The notes: a model not told the origin generated them from the letters alone. A stretch of 64,000 nucleotides of DNA from UWMA-0277 sp965183885 (GCA_965183885.1 OZ238992.1:1860001-1924000), one strand, 5' to 3'. Positions 36,191-43,921 are shown, counted from the stretch's first letter. Made by a program: numbers and translations.

Positions 36191-37027
36191 ATGAGAAAGA
36201 TAATATTGACAATATGTTTAATTATTTTGGTAAGTGGGGTTAATGCTCAAAAGTTGGGTAATCTAAAGCTTAGTTTATTTACAGGAGTAAATTATGCATT
36301 ACCTATGGGTGATGGTATAGGAGAGCTTAGAGATGATTTAGAAGAAAAATATGATAATGTTAATATTGAAGGATTAGATCTTAATTCAGATGTAGGTGTT
36401 TATGGAAGGTTTGGTTTTCATTTTGGTCTAGGCTTAGATTATTATCTTAAAGATAATTTAGCTATTATATATGGATTGTCTTATTCTCAAAAGGGATTTA
36501 TTATTAGTGATAATTATAATTCTGAGCAATATATTGAGAATCCTTATGTTGATAGTGATGGCGTTGATCAGGTGTTTATAACCAATTTGAATAACTATTC
36601 TAGGGTGAAAATAGATATAGAGTTAGATTATTTGGATTTGCCAATTGGCTTAAAATATCAAGCAGATAATGGTTTTAATATTTTTGGAGGGGTTTTATTT
36701 GCTTTATTAGTTAATCAAAATGTTAACTTTAAACACGAATGGGAAGAACAAACTCTTGTTCAGGAAAATATGGGATGGAACCCTACAGGGTATTCAGTTG
36801 TTACTCAGTCAGACGCAGTTTCTGAATCAGACAACTATGATAATACTATTGATGATGATGACCCTCATCCTACATTAACAGGATTCCAGGTTGGAGCGGG
36901 CTATAATATTGGTTTATTTAATGTAGCATTTAAAATAAGTAGAACAAGCAAATTTGGGGATGTATTAGGGTATGGTATTGATAATAGAAACCTTACATTT
37001 CAGCTGTCAACAGGTATAATCTTCTAA
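36191..37027 (+). CDS. PorT-family-like outer-membrane beta-barrel protein
   Basis: The 278-residue product has a signal peptide (LTICLIILVSGVNAQ) and a barrel-like pattern: LSLFTGVNYALPMG, YYLKDNLAIIYGLSYSQKGF, LDYLDLPIGLKYQ, IFGGVLFALLVNQ, GFQVGAGYNIGLFNVAFKIS and the final LTFQLSTGIIF. The LDLPIGLKY and GG..A pattern is typical of the PorT-like porin family in Bacteroidota. It begins one base after the previous barrel gene. It converges with the aminotransferase gene; the short gap has only a poor hairpin. Confidence 0.78.
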   Translation: MRKIILTICLIILVSGVNAQKLGNLKLSLFTGVNYALPMGDGIGELRDDLEEKYDNVNIEGLDLNSDVGVYGRFGFHFGLGLDYYLKDNLAIIYGLSYSQKGFIISDNYNSEQYIENPYVDSDGVDQVFITNLNNYSRVKIDIELDYLDLPIGLKYQADNGFNIFGGVLFALLVNQNVNFKHEWEEQTLVQENMGWNPTGYSVVTQSDAVSESDNYDNTIDDDDPHPTLTGFQVGAGYNIGLFNVAFKISRTSKFGDVLGYGIDNRNLTFQLSTGIIF

Positions 37028-37045
37028 GATTAGAATTTTAGAGGA

Positions 37046-38227
37046 TTATGCTTCTAGTATTTCTTTTATTATTTTACAACCCTCAATAATTTCTTTATTT
37101 GTTATTGTAAGGGGTGGGGTTATTCGTATTGCTGTTTTAGTGAATAAGAAATAGAATAAGATTAATCCTTTTTCTAGAGATTTCTCTACTACTTTTTGTG
37201 CTAATTTCTCATTTTTAAATTCTAAAGCTAACATTAAACCTTTTCCTCTTATAGCTTTTATCTTTGGGTGTTTTAAATGTTCTTTAAAAAGGAGCTCTTT
37301 ATCTTTTACCTTTTGTATAAGGTCAGAAGTAAGTAGATATTGTAAAGTAGCTAAACTAGCAGCACAATTTACAGGGTGTCCGCCAAAGGTTGTTATGTGA
37401 CCTAACTTTGGTTCAAAGGTTAAGAGATTCATTAATTCCCAAGAAGCAATAAAAGCTCCAATTGGCATTCCTCCTCCCATTCCTTTAGCAATACATAGAA
37501 TATCAGGTATTGTATCATATTTTTCAAATCCAAAGAGAGTACCTAGTCTTCCAAAGCAGGTTTGTATTTCATCAAAAATTAATAATGTTCCTGTTTGCTT
37601 ACATCTTTCTCTTACTTCTTTTAAAAAGTTATTAGTAGGAGTTATAAAACCACTTCCTCCTTGTATGGGTTCAACTACAACTGCTGCTGTTTGCTCAGTT
37701 ATATTCTTTAAAGAATGTACATCATTATAAATTATCTTATTACAATGGGGTAGTAAAGGTTCGTATTTTGCCTTTTGTTCTTCATTACCTATAATGCTTA
37801 AAGCGCCTTGTGTTGATCCATGATAAGAGTTAATACAAGAGATAATTTCTGAACGCCCTGTAGCTCTCTTTGCAAGCTTCATAGCTCCTTCAATAGCCTC
37901 AGCTCCCGAATTGGTAAAATAAGTTGTGCCTAGGTTTTTTGGTAAGCTTTCTGCTAAAAGTTGGGCTAATTTATATTGTGGACTTTGTATGTATTCTCCA
38001 TAAACCATTACATGAGAATATTTATCTATTTGATTTTTTACAGCATTAGTAATAATAGGGTTGGAGTGCCCTAAGGTACAAGCTGATACTCCAGCTACAA
38101 GGTCTAAATAAGCTTTTCCGTTTATATCATAAACATAGCTTCCTTTTGCTGATGCTATCTCAAGGCAAGAAGGAAAAGGAAAGGTTTGTGCTTGATGTTT
38201 TTTAAAAATATCTTTTGCTGTACTCAT
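37046..38227 (-). CDS. Class III PLP aminotransferase (acetylornithine/ornithine type)
   Basis: From the ATG at 38227 the product has 393 residues and starts MSTAKDIFKKHQAQTF; a longer reading from 38260 adds a non-homologous stretch and places the promoter inside the gene. Class III features are GSYVYDINGKAYLDLVAG, the glycine loop FTNSGAEAIEGAMKLA, LLIFDEIQTCFGRLG, and LCIAKGMGGGMPIGAF with the PLP lysine. It resembles ArgD- and aspartate-aminotransferase-family class III enzymes; the substrate is not decided by sequence alone. No other arginine genes are adjacent. Confidence 0.88.
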   Translation of the reverse strand: MSTAKDIFKKHQAQTFPFPSCLEIASAKGSYVYDINGKAYLDLVAGVSACTLGHSNPIITNAVKNQIDKYSHVMVYGEYIQSPQYKLAQLLAESLPKNLGTTYFTNSGAEAIEGAMKLAKRATGRSEIISCINSYHGSTQGALSIIGNEEQKAKYEPLLPHCNKIIYNDVHSLKNITEQTAAVVVEPIQGGSGFITPTNNFLKEVRERCKQTGTLLIFDEIQTCFGRLGTLFGFEKYDTIPDILCIAKGMGGGMPIGAFIASWELMNLLTFEPKLGHITTFGGHPVNCAASLATLQYLLTSDLIQKVKDKELLFKEHLKHPKIKAIRGKGLMLALEFKNEKLAQKVVEKSLEKGLILFYFLFTKTAIRITPPLTITNKEIIEGCKIIKEILEA

Positions 38228-38231
38228 TTCA

Positions 38232-38239
38232 CAAAAGTA
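38232..38239 (-). promoter_or_regulatory. Predicted -7 box for the aminotransferase
   Basis: The reverse strand reads TACTTTTG, matching TAnnTTTG, then four bases and the ATG at 38227. It supports the shorter start. Confidence 0.5.
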
Positions 38240-38323
38240 GGGATACTGATTAATAAGCATATAACTTTTGCATCTTTTTTGTTTTTATGCGTCTATATTT
38301 ATAAAATCATTAATTTTATAAAT

Positions 38324-38869
38324 ATGAAAAATAAGGAAATAGATATTGTACTGGGGATGCAGAAGAGGATATATAACTTTATACATTCAAAAGTGAAAGA
38401 TAAAGAAGTGTCAGAAGATATCTTACAAGAAGTGTTATTAAAGGTTGTTTCAAAAATTAATACTTTAAATGATAAAGAGAAAGTTATTTCTTGGGTTTTT
38501 CAAATTACGAGGAACGAAATAAATACCTATTTTAGAAGTAAAAACTTTAGTGTAAGTTCAGAAAACACAGAAGAATTACCCTTAGAAGATGAAAATCTTA
38601 CTCAAGAATTTAGTACATGCATAGTACCACTTATTAATAACCTTCCTGAAAAATATAAAGAAGCTTTATTGTTAATTGAGATAAAGGGTTTGTCTCAAAA
38701 GGAATTAGCAAAGAATCTAGATATATCTTATTCAGGAGCAAAATCAAGAGTGCAAAGAGCACGAAAATTACTAAAAGATTCAATTAATACTTGTTGTAAG
38801 ATTAAGGTAGATAAGTACGGGGATATAATTGAATACAAAGCAAACAATTGTAAAGATAGTTGCAGTTAA
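38324..38869 (+). CDS. SigZ-like ECF sigma factor with Cys-bearing C-terminal tail
   Basis: From the ATG at 38324 the product has 181 residues, a normal ECF length; an upstream open reading to 38186 overlaps the divergent aminotransferase start and is rejected. Region 2 is around SEDILQEVLLKVVSKIN and VISWVFQITRNEI, and region 4 is LPEKYKEALLLIEIKGLSQKELAKNLDISYSGAKSRVQRARKLLK. Beyond region 4 a tail of about 30 residues contains CCKIKVDKYGDIIEY and four cysteines (157, 158, 176, 180). This matches the tail of SigZ-type factors such as B. subtilis SigZ, as I recall it. No anti-sigma gene follows; instead a 39-residue Cys-repeat protein starts 65 bases later. A thiol or metal sensing role for the tail is inference. 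Confidence 0.87.
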   Translation: MKNKEIDIVLGMQKRIYNFIHSKVKDKEVSEDILQEVLLKVVSKINTLNDKEKVISWVFQITRNEINTYFRSKNFSVSSENTEELPLEDENLTQEFSTCIVPLINNLPEKYKEALLLIEIKGLSQKELAKNLDISYSGAKSRVQRARKLLKDSINTCCKIKVDKYGDIIEYKANNCKDSCS

Positions 38870-38934
38870 TTGCGTCCTTTTTAAATTATTGCATCTATAG
38901 GTTGTAAATAATTAATAATTAAAAAAATAAAAAG

Positions 38935-39054
38935 ATGAGCGAAAAAGAAAAATGTGAGTGTAACTGCAATTGTAACTGTACTTGTGAATGTATTTGTGAT
39001 GAAAATGGTAATTGTAAATGTGTTTGTAAGAAAGAAGAAACTTCATGTTGTTAA
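38935..39054 (+). CDS. Tiny CxC-repeat, metallothionein-like protein
   Basis: The reading from ATG 38935 to TAA 39054 encodes 39 residues with 13 cysteines. Cysteines 7, 9, 11, 13, 15, 17, 19 and 21 alternate with E, N, N, N, T, E and I, giving an unbroken CECNCNCNCTCECIC. Then come NCKCVCKK and a terminal SCC. There is no aromatic residue or histidine, and no signal peptide, so it should be cytosolic. Reasons to call it a gene are the AT-rich purine stretch before the ATG, the non-random codon-by-codon Cys pattern and a strong terminator seven bases after the stop. It follows the SigZ-like gene in the same direction. I know no named family for it; soft-metal binding is inferred from composition. 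Confidence 0.8.
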   Translation: MSEKEKCECNCNCNCTCECICDENGNCKCVCKKEETSCC

Positions 39055-39060
39055 TCTAAA

Positions 39061-39093
39061 AAAAAGAGGCTCTAATTTTAGAGCCTCTTTTTT
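39061..39093. terminator. Strong bidirectional terminator after the CxC-repeat gene
   Basis: GAGGCTCTAA (39066-39075) and TTAGAGCCTC (39078-39087) form a perfect 10-bp stem with a two-base loop, flanked by an A run and a T run. It separates the SigZ/CxC module (plus) from the convergent ECF sigma operon (minus). Confidence 0.93.
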
Positions 39094-39104
39094 ATTTAAA
39101 ACCT

Positions 39105-39569
39105 TTACCTTTCTCGTTCAGTATTATGCTTATTGACTTTCTTTTTTCGGATTCTATGTAATAGTTCTTTTTTAAATTTGGCTTCAGCTATTAAAAGGTT
39201 AATCGTTCTTTTATATCCTAATATTTTGGTGAATTTTTCAAAATATTCAGTTTCTATTTCCATCTCTTCTTTTTTTATTTTTTGATGAGATTCAAAGCTT
39301 AGTTTTGCTTCTTCTTCAGAGATTAGTTCAAGGTTAATATCTCTCATATTGTCATGTTTCTTTTTTCTATTCTCTTTTTTTGCTTCTGAGTATTGATTAT
39401 AAACTGGCCAAAATTCTTGAGCCTCCTTAGGAGAAAGATCTAATTCTTTAGTAAGAAAAGCAATTTTTTGACTTTCAATCTTCTTCATTTTATTTTTTGA
39501 CATTCTTGGTTGTGCTAGAATGAATAATGGACATAATAGGGCAATGATTAATGCTTTTGTTTTTCTCAT
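39105..39569 (-). CDS. Exported helical protein (Spy/CpxP-like sensor layout)
   Basis: The 154-residue product has a signal peptide (KALIIALLCPLFILAQ). The mature part is almost entirely charged helix: FLTKELDLSPKEAQEFWPVYNQYSEAKKENRKKK resembles the LTxxQ-like segments of periplasmic Spy/CpxP proteins. It is the last gene of a minus-strand run ECF sigma factor, anti-sigma-like protein, this gene. That layout is frequent in Bacteroidota and suggests a target or sensor in an envelope-stress circuit (inference). The bidirectional terminator at 39061-39093 ends the operon. Confidence 0.75.
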   Translation of the reverse strand: MRKTKALIIALLCPLFILAQPRMSKNKMKKIESQKIAFLTKELDLSPKEAQEFWPVYNQYSEAKKENRKKKHDNMRDINLELISEEEAKLSFESHQKIKKEEMEIETEYFEKFTKILGYKRTINLLIAEAKFKKELLHRIRKKKVNKHNTERER

Positions 39570-39613
39570 GATTTCTATTTTTATGGTGTATATAGGTTGT
39601 GTGTTGTAATGTT

Positions 39614-39988
39614 TTAAAGTTCGTGAATAAGTTCGTTGTAGTCATATTCATCAATTAAGAAATATTCATCCTCTAGAATTTCTTCTTCAATTTCTAATTC
39701 ATTGTAAAGTAAATCCTCTTCAATTTCATAATAAGCGAGTACTTCAATTAAGTCATTATCTGTAATAGTTACTTCTTGATTATAATTGTACCAAACTCCA
39801 GAAAATACAATTGCTACAATAGACAAAGCAGGAGCTAGGGTTTTAATCTGAAAGAAAGAAATAATACTTGCTTTTTCAGGACTATCTATATTATCCATTA
39901 TCTTATGAGTAAGCGTAGTAAAGTAATCTTCAGGTACAGTAAAAGAATTTCTTTTCTTTAAGTTTTCTATGTCAATTTTGTTTTTCAT
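39614..39988 (-). CDS. Single-pass membrane protein, probable anti-sigma factor
   Basis: The 124-residue product has an N-terminal cytosolic segment with SFTVPEDYFTTLTHKIMD, a pattern often seen in Bacteroidota proteins encoded just after an ECF sigma gene. One membrane segment follows around residues 50-67 (TLAPALSIVAIVFSGVWY), then an extremely acidic outer tail (about 28 Asp/Glu in 55 residues by eye). Position directly after the sigma gene (31-base gap) and topology suggest an anti-sigma factor; no classical zinc anti-sigma motif is present. The acidic tail could bind cations or basic partners (inference). Confidence 0.72.
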   Translation of the reverse strand: MKNKIDIENLKKRNSFTVPEDYFTTLTHKIMDNIDSPEKASIISFFQIKTLAPALSIVAIVFSGVWYNYNQEVTITDNDLIEVLAYYEIEEDLLYNELEIEEEILEDEYFLIDEYDYNELIHEL

Positions 39989-40019
39989 TACTTATAGGAT
40001 AGTCTTAATTATTAAAGGT

Positions 40020-40565
40020 TTAATTTTTGTTTAAGTATTTTTCAATTTTTTGTTTTGCATGGTGGTAGCTTGCTTTTAATGCTCCTACTGATGTGCCTAA
40101 TATTTCAGATATTTCATCATATTTTAGTTCGTCAAAGTACTTCATGTTGAATACAAGCCTTTGTTTAGTTGGTAAAGTTAAGATTGCTTTTTGTAGTTTT
40201 TTTTCTATCTCATTTCCTGTAAAATAACTTCCGTCAATTTGAGATTCGAGTTGGTAGCTTACTGTGTCAATAGATTGAAAAAGATGTTTCTTTTTCTTTT
40301 TTAAGAAAGAGAGTGCTTCATTAGTAGCAATTCTGTAGAGCCAAGTATATAATTGAGCGTCTCCTCTAAAATTAGGGAGTGCTTTCCAAACTTTTACAAA
40401 GGTATTTTGTATTACATCATCAGCATCGTCATGTGAGATGACAATTTTACGCACATGCCAATATAGGCGCTCGTTATAAGTGCGTACAATTTTATTAAAC
40501 CCTTGTTTTGTTGTTTCAGGGTTATTAAAAAGTGCTAATAATTCTTTATCGTTTTGCTCACTCAT
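40020..40565 (-). CDS. ECF RNA polymerase sigma factor
   Basis: The 181-residue product has sigma region 2 (YWHVRKIVISHDDADDVIQNTFVKVWKALPNFRGDAQLYTWLYRIATNEAL) and region 4 (LPTKQRLVFNMKYFDELKYDEISEILGTSVGALKASYHHAKQKIEKYL), separated by a short linker. It has the standard ECF length, with no extra tail. It begins 20 bases after the transketolase C-half stop and is followed by an anti-sigma-like gene and a Spy-like gene. A near-consensus box (TATCTTTA, 40577-40584 reverse strand) in that gap may give it its own promoter. Self-regulation with the downstream membrane protein is inferred. Confidence 0.92.
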   Translation of the reverse strand: MSEQNDKELLALFNNPETTKQGFNKIVRTYNERLYWHVRKIVISHDDADDVIQNTFVKVWKALPNFRGDAQLYTWLYRIATNEALSFLKKKKKHLFQSIDTVSYQLESQIDGSYFTGNEIEKKLQKAILTLPTKQRLVFNMKYFDELKYDEISEILGTSVGALKASYHHAKQKIEKYLNKN

Positions 40566-40585
40566 AATTAATGAGCTAAAGATAT

Positions 40586-41521
40586 TTATTTTCTGGCTAC
40601 TGCTTTTTTAGCTGCTGCAACAATTGCTTTAGCATCTAAGCCGTATTTTTCTAGTAGTTGCATTGGAGTTCCACTTTCTCCAAAAGTATCATCAACACCT
40701 ACCATTTCAATAGGAGTAGGGTTTTCTCTTGAAAGCAATTGTGCAATGCTATCTCCTAATCCTCCATTTAACATATGTTCTTCAGCCGTAACAACACATT
40801 TAGTTTGTTTTACAGCATCTAAGATAGCCTTATTGTCCAAAGGTTTAATGGTGTGGATATTTATTACTTCAGCAGAAATTCCTGCTTCAGCTAAAGTTTT
40901 TGCTGCTTCTAATGATTCCCATACCAAATGTCCTGTTGCAAAAATAGTTACATCGCTTCCTTCTTTTAGGTGTAATGCTTTCCCAATTTCAAAATTCTGA
41001 TCAGCAGGAGTAAAGTTAGGTACTTTTGGTCTTCCAAAACGCAAGTAAACTGGACCTTCATAATCGGCAATAGCAATAGTAGCTGCTTTAGTCTGATTAT
41101 AATCACAAGGATTAATAACTACCATGTGAGGTAACATTTTCATCATTCCTATATCTTCTAATACTTGGTGAGTGGCACCATCTTCACCTAAAGTAACCCC
41201 AGCGTGAGAAGCACAAATTTTTACATTTTTACCAGAGTAAGCTACTGATTGACGAATTTGATCATACACCCTTGAAGTAGAGAAATTTGCAAAAGTACCT
41301 GTGAAAGGAATTTTACCTCCAATAGTCATACCAGCAGCAATACCTATCATATTTGCTTCCGCAATACCTATTTGAAAAAAGCGTTCAGGGTTATCATCTT
41401 GAAATTCATTCATTTTTAATGATCCTGTTAGGTCAGCACATAATGCTACTACATTTGGGTTTATTCTTCCTAATTCTGCTAATCCTGCTCCAAATCCTGA
41501 GCGTGTATCTTTCTTTTCCAT
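40586..41521 (-). CDS. Transketolase, C-terminal half subunit
   Basis: The 311-residue product contains the pyrimidine-binding and C-terminal transketolase domains. It has VALCADLTGSLKMNEFQ, the catalytic glutamate region FFQIGIAEANMIGIAAGMTIGG, KICASHAGVTLGEDGATHQ and the regulatory-like domain VTAEEHMLNGGLGD. Together with the N-half encoded at 42890-43735 it makes a complete TPP-dependent transketolase of the pentose phosphate pathway or a related enzyme. Two-gene transketolases are usual in Bacteroidota. It starts six bases after a vWA gene that separates the two halves. Confidence 0.92.
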   Translation of the reverse strand: MEKKDTRSGFGAGLAELGRINPNVVALCADLTGSLKMNEFQDDNPERFFQIGIAEANMIGIAAGMTIGGKIPFTGTFANFSTSRVYDQIRQSVAYSGKNVKICASHAGVTLGEDGATHQVLEDIGMMKMLPHMVVINPCDYNQTKAATIAIADYEGPVYLRFGRPKVPNFTPADQNFEIGKALHLKEGSDVTIFATGHLVWESLEAAKTLAEAGISAEVINIHTIKPLDNKAILDAVKQTKCVVTAEEHMLNGGLGDSIAQLLSRENPTPIEMVGVDDTFGESGTPMQLLEKYGLDAKAIVAAAKKAVARK

Positions 41522-41526
41522 ATGGT

Positions 41527-42900
41527 TTAGTATATTTTTATAAGTTCTGATTCTCCTGGTTTAAGGTTGAAACTTTTTTCGTTAGTATAAATATATTGTT
41601 TTGCAGATTTAGCTCTGAAAACAACTTTGTAAAATCCTGGTAATAATGTTAGTCTGTGTTGTAAATCCTCTCCTTTAAAATGATAGATTTGTTCTAAAAC
41701 ATCATCTTTTTGTAAATAAACGCCACCATATCCTTTTGATGGTAATAAGATATTTGCTAGCCCTGGAGTAGGAATAGTATAAGTAGTTTTGGTACTTTGA
41801 TTTATTTCTACATTGTTAAATTTCTTACGAGGCATAGTAAGTAATTCAATATCATAAACTCCAGTAAGGTATTGTTCAACAGTGTTTATATCCTGTACAT
41901 GTAAAGTTGTATCTACTCCTGAAGGCCTAACAATATATTGATAGTTTGTTTTAGAGTTCATTTTTATTTCTAACTCTCCTTGTGGAGTGCTTAAAGGAAT
42001 GATAGTGTGTTTTCCTGGAGTAAGAATAATACTATCAATACTAACAGGAGGAATGGTATGTGCTACTACTTTGTATGAAAGAACAGGGTCAATAACCATA
42101 GTGTCAGGGTTTCCTGAACTGTTCATAGTATGAATATAATTGTACTTTGCAACACCAGTAAAATCATTGTAAAAAGTAAGATTTACATTGGTTTCTAATG
42201 GAGCATTATTTTCATCTAAGAGGTTTACTTGCGCAGTGGTATTGTCAATAACATGAGATATTACTACATTAAGAATATTAGTGAAATCTTGTTCTCTGCT
42301 AGCGTCAAAATAACGACCAACACAATCAAAGGTTTTTTTCCAGCTATCATCAAGTCCAACACCAATAACAAAAGGTTTTAGAATAATTCCTTTTCTCTGA
42401 TATAGGCGAGAAACAGCACATGGGTCCATTCCACACTCTTCCTTACCATCAGTAATTAAGATTACAATATTTCTTGCATCTCCTTCTGGAAAATCTTTTG
42501 CACCTTCCTCTAGTGATCGGGCAATAGGGGTTGTTCCTCTAGCACGAATCATGTTTAATTTTGCTTTCATTCTTTTAGCAGCAAAATGTGCAGGTAAAAA
42601 GTTTATTTCTAGCTTGGTATCATCACAATCCTGTGGGGGGTAGCCCTTTTGATGCCCGTAAACTCTAAGTCCTATCTCTAGGTTTTCAATATTTTTTAAG
42701 GAATCCACCATATTGCTTAAAAGCTTTTTGGCGATATCAATCTTTCTTCCTGATTGCCATCTTCCTAGCATAGATTGTGAAGCATCAAAAATAAACAATA
42801 TACGATTTACAGGCTCTTGCTTTTTTTGAGCAATAGCAGTAAAGTTCCCCATAAAAAGGAGAAGAGTAATAATTAATATTTTATGATTTCTAGTAATCAC
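41527..42900 (-). CDS. Exported von Willebrand factor A domain protein
   Basis: The 457-residue product has a signal peptide (LIITLLLFMGNFTAIAQ), then a vWA domain with the MIDAS motif DASQS (Asp39, Ser41, Ser43), the threonine in RARGTTPIARSLEEGA and the aspartate in VILITDGKEECGMDP. The C-terminal half is a series of beta domains ending in a long segment around TLLPGFYKVVFRAKSAKQYIYT. It resembles exported vWA proteins whose role is adhesion or complex assembly; no partner is known. Its ATG lies 11 bases inside the end of the transketolase N-half gene and it ends 6 bases before the C-half gene, so the three are translated from one message. Confidence 0.88.
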   Translation of the reverse strand: MITRNHKILIITLLLFMGNFTAIAQKKQEPVNRILFIFDASQSMLGRWQSGRKIDIAKKLLSNMVDSLKNIENLEIGLRVYGHQKGYPPQDCDDTKLEINFLPAHFAAKRMKAKLNMIRARGTTPIARSLEEGAKDFPEGDARNIVILITDGKEECGMDPCAVSRLYQRKGIILKPFVIGVGLDDSWKKTFDCVGRYFDASREQDFTNILNVVISHVIDNTTAQVNLLDENNAPLETNVNLTFYNDFTGVAKYNYIHTMNSSGNPDTMVIDPVLSYKVVAHTIPPVSIDSIILTPGKHTIIPLSTPQGELEIKMNSKTNYQYIVRPSGVDTTLHVQDINTVEQYLTGVYDIELLTMPRKKFNNVEINQSTKTTYTIPTPGLANILLPSKGYGGVYLQKDDVLEQIYHFKGEDLQHRLTLLPGFYKVVFRAKSAKQYIYTNEKSFNLKPGESELIKIY

Positions 42901-43735
42901 CTAAAGTTTCAGGGTTTTGTGCTAATGCATCAGCTAATTGCTCATCATTAGGGGCTGACCCGTGCCATTTATGAGTTCCCATCATATAATCGATACCATT
43001 ACCCATTTCTGTATGTAATATTATAGCAACAGGCTTTCCTTTTCCTGTAGCAGCTTTTGCTTTGTTCAAAATATTGATTACAGCTTCCATATTATTTCCT
43101 TCTTTTTCTTCTAGTACTAGCCAGTCAAAAGCCTCTAGTTTTGCTCTTAAATCACCCATAGGCAGTACTTCATCAAGACTACCATCAATTTGCTTTTGGT
43201 TATAGTCAATAGTAGCAATTAAGTTATCTACTTTTTTTCCTGAGGCATACATAAAAGCTTCCCAAACTTGCCCTTCTTGTAATTCTCCATCACCATGTAA
43301 AGTATATACTAAACTGTTATCATTATTTAGTTTCTTTGTACAAGCAGTACCTATAGCATTAGATAGACCTTGTCCTAATGACCCTGAAGCCATACGTACA
43401 CCTTCTAAACCTTCATGAGTAGTAGGGTGCCCTTGTAAACGACTGTTTAGTTTTCGGAAAGTTGCAAGTTCAGCAATATCAAAATAACCACTTCGTGCTA
43501 ATACAGAATAGAAAACAGGGGAGATGTGTCCGTTTGATAGGAAGAATACATCTTCTCCTTTTGCATCCATACTAAAGTTCGTATTGTGGTTCATTACTTC
43601 AAAATAAAGTGCAGTTAAAAATTCTGCACATCCTAATGAGCCTCCTGGGTGTCCTGAACTATTGGCATGTACCATTCTTACTATATCTCTTCTTACTTGA
43701 GTAACTGTATCTTTTAATTGGCTAATGTTTGGCAT
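42890..43735 (-). CDS. Transketolase, N-terminal half subunit
   Basis: From the ATG at 43735 the product has 281 residues beginning MPNISQLKDTVTQVRRDIVRMVH, the normal N-terminus; a reading from 43762 adds nine non-conserved codons. It contains the TPP-binding module: SSGHPGGSLGCAEFLTALY, the diphosphate motif GDGELQEGQVWEAFMYASGKKVDNLIATIDYNQKQIDG, and MGTHKWHGSAPN. It pairs with the C-half at 40586-41521. It heads the minus-strand run that also contains the vWA gene and, after the C half, the ECF sigma module. A -7 box lies upstream. Confidence 0.92.
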   Translation of the reverse strand: MPNISQLKDTVTQVRRDIVRMVHANSSGHPGGSLGCAEFLTALYFEVMNHNTNFSMDAKGEDVFFLSNGHISPVFYSVLARSGYFDIAELATFRKLNSRLQGHPTTHEGLEGVRMASGSLGQGLSNAIGTACTKKLNNDNSLVYTLHGDGELQEGQVWEAFMYASGKKVDNLIATIDYNQKQIDGSLDEVLPMGDLRAKLEAFDWLVLEEKEGNNMEAVINILNKAKAATGKGKPVAIILHTEMGNGIDYMMGTHKWHGSAPNDEQLADALAQNPETLGDY

Positions 43736-43759
43736 TGTATTTTTATGTAATATTTTTTG

Positions 43760-43767
43760 CAAATTTA
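43760..43767 (-). promoter_or_regulatory. Predicted -7 box for the transketolase operon
   Basis: The reverse strand reads TAAATTTG, matching TAnnTTTG, 24 bases before the ATG at 43735. Confidence 0.45.
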
Positions 43768-43879
43768 ATAATAGTAGGTGGTAGGACCTTTATTAAATCT
43801 AAAATATGTTTTATTTTATTAACGCTTTGTTGACAATAGAATTTTTGACTATATTTGGAAATAATGCTCTATATACAGA

Positions 43880-43921
43880 TGGAGTGCAGTAGTGTATGCT
43901 ACAAGTGATGTTTTTAATTAG
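43880..43921 (+). pseudogene. Relic of a T9SS type B sorting-domain segment
   Basis: In one frame this stretch reads WSAVVYATSDVFN followed by TAG, preceded by IYR and an in-frame stop. It matches the RWGDIVYATSDVL segment of the type B domain encoded at about 46187-46232, with 17 identical bases in a row (43895-43911). No intact reading frame surrounds it. It may be a decayed 3' end of an older sorting-domain gene, or a short duplication. Evidence is limited to this short match. Confidence 0.45.

Noticed and set aside
38186..38323. Longer N-terminus for the SigZ-like factor
   Set aside because: The extra 46 codons overlap the divergent aminotransferase start, are Cys/Phe rich without sigma similarity, and the ATG at 38324 gives a normal ECF length.
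38954..39136. 60-residue open frame overlapping the CxC-repeat gene
   Set aside because: It is a shifted reading of the repetitive TGT/TGC codons (valine-rich), crosses the terminator, and the other frame has the clear CxC pattern.
40586..43735. Two transketolase genes interpreted as a frameshifted single gene
   Set aside because: Each half has a good start and stop, they are separated by an intact vWA gene, and two-subunit transketolases are standard in Bacteroidota.
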